Source: Candidatus Didemnitutus sp. (GTDB taxonomy: Bacteria; Verrucomicrobiota; Verrucomicrobiia; Opitutales; Opitutaceae). From it: a DNA stretch of 8,686 bases. The position numbers were made by a program, and so were the translations under genes. A model generated the notes under the pieces. That model was not told where the DNA came from. It saw only the letters and a list, made by a program, of their open reading frames with translations, and did not search any database. Of the stretch, positions 6,489-8,686 are shown one piece after another (within the stretch, counting starts at the first letter, position 1; each line of letters starts with the position of its first letter). Location: the NCBI GenBank assembly GCA_030682505.1, contig JAUXOH010000159.1:1-8686 (forward strand), in the 5' to 3' direction.

Positions 6489-6559
6489 CCCCTACCCTCC
6501 GTTTTTCGAACGGGATCGCCCGAAAATTGCTGCCCGTGCGGTTGGAGAAAATTGCTCAT
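6485..6559 (-). CDS. Possible 24-codon ORF bridging fliH and fliI
   Basis: In the 67-base gap between fliH and fliI, an ATG at 6559 overlaps the fliH stop (ATGA) and opens 24 codons. The ORF ends in a TGA that overlaps the fliI ATG, again as ATGA. The peptide starts MSNFLQPHGQQF and ends VRKTEGRG. It belongs to no family I know and has no properly spaced Shine-Dalgarno sequence (GGAG is one base from the ATG). The exact overlap at both ends would let terminating ribosomes run from fliH to fliI, so it may be a coupling ORF. An ORF this short can also arise by chance in GC-rich DNA. Confidence 0.3.
   Translation of the reverse strand: MSNFLQPHGQQFSGDPVRKTEGRG
6496..6500 (-). promoter_or_regulatory. 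Ribosome binding site of fliI
   Basis: GGAGG on the minus strand, seven bases before the ATG at 6488, is a consensus Shine-Dalgarno sequence and stands out because most genes in this cluster lack one. It fixes the fliI start together with the in-frame TAG at 6492-6494. Confidence 0.8.
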
Positions 6560-7134
6560 ACTCCGGCGAGCCTGTGAGTGAGAACGGAAAGCTTGGTGGC
6601 CTTCCGGGCGTCGGAGAGCCCAAAGCGGGAACGGACCATGCAGTCGCCCGGGCTAAGCGCAGCATCGGAATTGATCCGGAGCGATGGGTAACGTTGAATC
6701 CACTCGGGGTTCAATTCATTCAGCAAGACGGCATCGCGCGGACACAGCGTAAGCTCGAGGCCTTCCCGTTCCGGGAAAAGTTGCTCCAGCGCATCGCGGC
6801 AAAGTTGCTCCACGCGCTCCGGAGGCGGTTCATAACCAGCCAAGAGCCGGGTCGCGATGTCCACTGCCAAGGCTGGCAGGGCGTCACGAATCTGGAAAAG
6901 CAAGGAAGGTTCAATCTCGGCGAGTTTCTTCAACACGCCGTCGCTGAGCTGCTCCATATCGTGGCGAAACTCGACCATCTGCTGGTCGGCCGCAGCCCGA
7001 GCGGAGTCGACCCCTTGTCGATAGGCGGTCTGCACTTTCTCCGTTACCTCGATCTCGGAGAATATCCGCGCCTGCCCGGGCAACACGGCGCCGGCGAGCG
7101 TGCGATCAAAGGCTATGAGCTTGGTAAAGGGCAT
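6556..7134 (-). CDS. fliH: Flagellar export ATPase regulator FliH
   Basis: FliH is the peripheral stator-like stalk that dimerises, binds and restrains FliI, and anchors it to the C-ring. The 192-residue protein has a short N-terminal segment (1-30), a helical middle (about 35-95) and the conserved C-terminal FliI-binding domain (about 105-190). That domain contains the LTLCPRDAVLL strand, SLRINSDAALSPGDCMVRS and FGLSDARKATKLSVL. It is somewhat shorter than E. coli FliH (235). The long Gly-repeat helix of other FliH proteins is not evident, and no Trp occurs near the N-terminus; the first is at residue 145. The ATG at 7134 shares its A with the stop of the 59-aa ORF upstream (TGATG), so translation is probably coupled. 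No Shine-Dalgarno sequence is visible (AATTTCCCCTG precedes it). fliI follows after 67 bases. Confidence 0.92.
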   Translation of the reverse strand: MPFTKLIAFDRTLAGAVLPGQARIFSEIEVTEKVQTAYRQGVDSARAAADQQMVEFRHDMEQLSDGVLKKLAEIEPSLLFQIRDALPALAVDIATRLLAGYEPPPERVEQLCRDALEQLFPEREGLELTLCPRDAVLLNELNPEWIQRYPSLRINSDAALSPGDCMVRSRFGLSDARKATKLSVLTHRLAGV

Positions 7135-7313
7135 CAGGGGAAATTCGCGTGAATGGCTGCCCCCGCGCCATCGTGGCGGACGTGGAGGACGCGTTTGCCA
7201 ACAAGCGCCTCAGGATTCACTCGCGCATTCCCGTGCTCAATGCTCCGCATGATGGCGCGCAGGGATTCGCTGGCGGTGGAAACCGGAGAGGAAATGGTGG
7301 AGAGGACGGGCAT
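7134..7313 (-). CDS. Unrecognised 59-aa protein between fliG and fliH
   Basis: The 180-base ORF begins at an ATG at 7313, five bases after the fliG stop, and ends with a TGA that shares one base with the fliH ATG (TGATG). The peptide has a Ser/Thr-rich start (MPVLSTISSPVSTASE), a likely amphipathic helix (about 15-29, SLRAIMRSIEHGN), then VNPEALVGKRVLHVRHDG (32-49), and ends AAIHANFP. There is no signal peptide, membrane helix or Cys. I recognise no family. The fit into the gap, with minimal spacing on both sides, supports a real, translationally coupled gene. Without it, fliH would sit 184 bases after fliG with no ribosome binding site of its own. It could be a small partner of FliG or FliH or only a coupling ORF; this is inference. 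Confidence 0.6.
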   Translation of the reverse strand: MPVLSTISSPVSTASESLRAIMRSIEHGNARVNPEALVGKRVLHVRHDGAGAAIHANFP

Positions 7314-7318
7314 CGCAA

Positions 7319-8335
7319 TTAGCCCACGAGGGCTTGGGAATCGGCATCGATGGAGATCTGTCCCTCTTCCTCCAGTCGGCGCACGGCTTGGATGATGACT
7401 TCTTGCGCTGCTTCAACGTCCTTGAGCCGGACCGGTCCGAGGAGATCGATTTCCTCTTTGAGGCTTTCGGCCGCGCGCTTGGAGAGACCGCCGTAGATCT
7501 TGTCGCGCAGCACTTCGCTCGCGGATTTCATCGAGATGGCAAGGTTGCCCGAATCCACCTCGCGCAACACACGCTGCAGATCGCCGGCCGCCAAACGGTT
7601 GAGATCCTCGAAGCTGAAAAGTTTCTTCCGAATCGCTGCGCCGAGCGTCGCATTGCGCTCTTCGATGCGCGCGAGCAGATTCTTCGACATTTCCTTGTCG
7701 AGGGAGTTGAGCAGCCCGGCCACCGCGCGAACACCGCCACTGTGGTGAAGCACTGGACGCGCCTTCGTGTCGAAGTGCTTTCCCAGGGAACGGACGATCT
7801 TGCCGACATGCTCCAACGAAGTGGACTCAATGGTGCCGAGGCGCTCGACGACATCCTCCCTCATTTCCGGACTGAGCAACGCGAAGACCTGGGCGGCCTT
7901 CACCGGCTCGAGGTAGGACAGGACGAACGACAACGTTTGCGGTTGCTCGTTCTTGAGGAGATTGAAGATCTGCCGGCCTTCCATTTCCGCGACGTCACTC
8001 ATGACATCCACCGAGTTGCTCACCGGTCCTACCCGACCGAGAATGGACGACGCCTTGTAGTCACCCTTCGCAATCTCGAGCGTCCGCTGCGCGAAAGGCA
8101 TGCCGCCGAGGGCGGATCCAATGCTGGACGCCACCACCGAACCGAATTCCTCCATCGCCTGTTTTTGGGTCGACTCCGGAATCATCGTCAGGGTCGACAT
8201 CTCGCGGCAGAGCGCCTCGATTTCGGCGTCGTCAAAATGTCGCAACACGTCTGCCGCCGCCTCGGGACCCACGCAGATCAGGAAGACGGCGAGCTTTTGC
8301 TGGCGATTGAGCTTGGTGAAATCGATGTCGGGCAT
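7319..8335 (-). CDS. fliG: Flagellar motor switch protein FliG
   Basis: FliG is the rotor protein that joins the FliF ring to FliM/FliN and meets the stator to generate torque. The 338-residue protein has the FliF-binding N domain (1-100, with QQKLAVFLICVGPEAA). The middle domain carries the FliM-binding EQPQT motif (130-134; usually EHPQT), the GGVRAVAGLLN hinge follows (200-210), and the C-terminal torque domain is about 237-325. The charged residues matching E. coli K264, R281, D288, D289 and R297 are all kept in kind: K270, R287, E294, E295 and R303 (GPVRL). The loop after SFEDL reads NRLAAGDLQ, where most FliG proteins have a DDR or DNR triplet. Length is typical. The ATG at 8335 follows fliF after 80 bases and has no Shine-Dalgarno sequence (ATCTTCCGCC precedes it). 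Confidence 0.97.
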   Translation of the reverse strand: MPDIDFTKLNRQQKLAVFLICVGPEAAADVLRHFDDAEIEALCREMSTLTMIPESTQKQAMEEFGSVVASSIGSALGGMPFAQRTLEIAKGDYKASSILGRVGPVSNSVDVMSDVAEMEGRQIFNLLKNEQPQTLSFVLSYLEPVKAAQVFALLSPEMREDVVERLGTIESTSLEHVGKIVRSLGKHFDTKARPVLHHSGGVRAVAGLLNSLDKEMSKNLLARIEERNATLGAAIRKKLFSFEDLNRLAAGDLQRVLREVDSGNLAISMKSASEVLRDKIYGGLSKRAAESLKEEIDLLGPVRLKDVEAAQEVIIQAVRRLEEEGQISIDADSQALVG

Positions 8336-8415
8336 GGCGGAAGATCAGATTAGCAATCGCTGCAGGGGCGTGAGCTCGGGGTGAAAGTGAGGGATGCCAC
8401 AACCGCGTGAGGGGG

Positions 8416-8686
8416 TTAGTTCTTGGTGGCCGGGGCGGCGGCCCAATCGCGCAGAGCGGCGCCGATGTTTGCCGGCTTTTGGCGGATGAGTTGGTTCAGC
8501 ATTTCCGGCGTGATGGCGTTGCCATTCTGCAGCGAGCGAGCCGCAACGTCGGGCGGCATGGAGAAGATCTCCATCGGGACCGTCTCGGGCTTCTGCTTGG
8601 AAAGCAGACGGAGGAAAAGCAGCAGCGCGACTGCGGCACCGAGCACGGCCGCCCAACGGGAGGCGACTTCAACCCAGCCCTGGATC
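8416..8686 (-). CDS. fliF: Flagellar MS-ring protein FliF, C-terminal end (partial)
   Basis: Only the last 89 residues or so are in the window; the gene continues past the right edge, with the reading frame starting at 8685. They contain the end of the periplasmic part (IQGWVEVASRW), the second membrane helix (AAVLGAAVALLLFLRLL), and a cytoplasmic tail of about 60 residues. The tail ends ITPEMLNQLIRQKPANIGAA, then LRDW. This closing helix, with the IRQ...P...GAALRDW pattern, is like the FliG-binding tail of FliF. FliF forms the inner-membrane MS-ring, the base on which rotor and export gate assemble. Its position directly before fliG supports the assignment strongly. The internal GTG at 8646 is not the start. 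The stop is TAA at 8416-8418. Confidence 0.85.
   Translation of the reverse strand, partial: IQGWVEVASRWAAVLGAAVALLLFLRLLSKQKPETVPMEIFSMPPDVAARSLQNGNAITPEMLNQLIRQKPANIGAALRDWAAAPATKN

Noticed and set aside
5806..7152. 448-codon plus-strand reading frame across fliI and fliH
   Set aside because: It spans two real minus-strand genes, is Arg/Pro/Ser-rich and has no recognisable domain; it is an antisense shadow.
7334..8353. Long plus-strand reading frame (339 codons) antisense to fliG
   Set aside because: It mirrors fliG almost exactly, is a by-product of GC-rich codon use, and its residues (His/Arg/Leu-rich) match no family.
8336..8415. 80-base gap between fliF and fliG searched for a promoter, terminator or small gene
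   Set aside because: No stem with a U-run, no convincing -35/-10 or sigma-54/sigma-28 match, and no ATG-started ORF of note.

Overview
The window is one continuous, GC-rich flagellar gene cluster read entirely from the minus strand (from high to low coordinates). In transcription order it holds: the 3' end of fliF, fliG, an unrecognised 59-aa gene, fliH, a possible 24-codon ORF, fliI, fliJ, a MotE/YlxF-like gene, fliK, flgD, flgE, fliL, a possible 27-codon ORF, and the 5' part of fliM. Several genes overlap by ATGA or TGATG. The largest gap is 104 bases (between fliL and fliM), so no stretch over 300 bases lacks a gene. I see no tRNA, rRNA, IS element, CRISPR array, convincing promoter or rho-independent terminator. 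The operon promoter must lie beyond the right edge and the transcript must leave on the left.

The genes build the flagellar basal body and its export machine: MS-ring (FliF), rotor/switch (FliG, FliM), export ATPase complex (FliH, FliI, FliJ), hook assembly (FlgD cap, FlgE hook, FliK length control), and stator-associated membrane proteins (FliL and the MotE-like protein). The order is close to the Bacillus fla/che order fliF-G-H-I-J-ylxF-fliK-flgD-flgE-fliL-fliM, and FlgD and FlgE are of the short Bacillus-like type. The protein sequences, the high GC and the many starts without a Shine-Dalgarno sequence suggest a Gram-negative-type lineage, perhaps of the Planctomycetes/Verrucomicrobia group. 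That placement is a weak inference.

The most unusual point is at the left end. The N-terminal part of FliM is on the minus strand (397 down to about 92), but bases 3 to about 98 encode the middle domain of FliM on the PLUS strand. The two pieces meet head-on inside a 7-base sequence (92-98) that fits both. fliM is therefore rearranged here, either by a real inversion within the gene or by a fold-back chimera from amplification or assembly. A second point of interest is the 59-aa ORF tucked between fliG and fliH, which belongs to no flagellar family I recognise.
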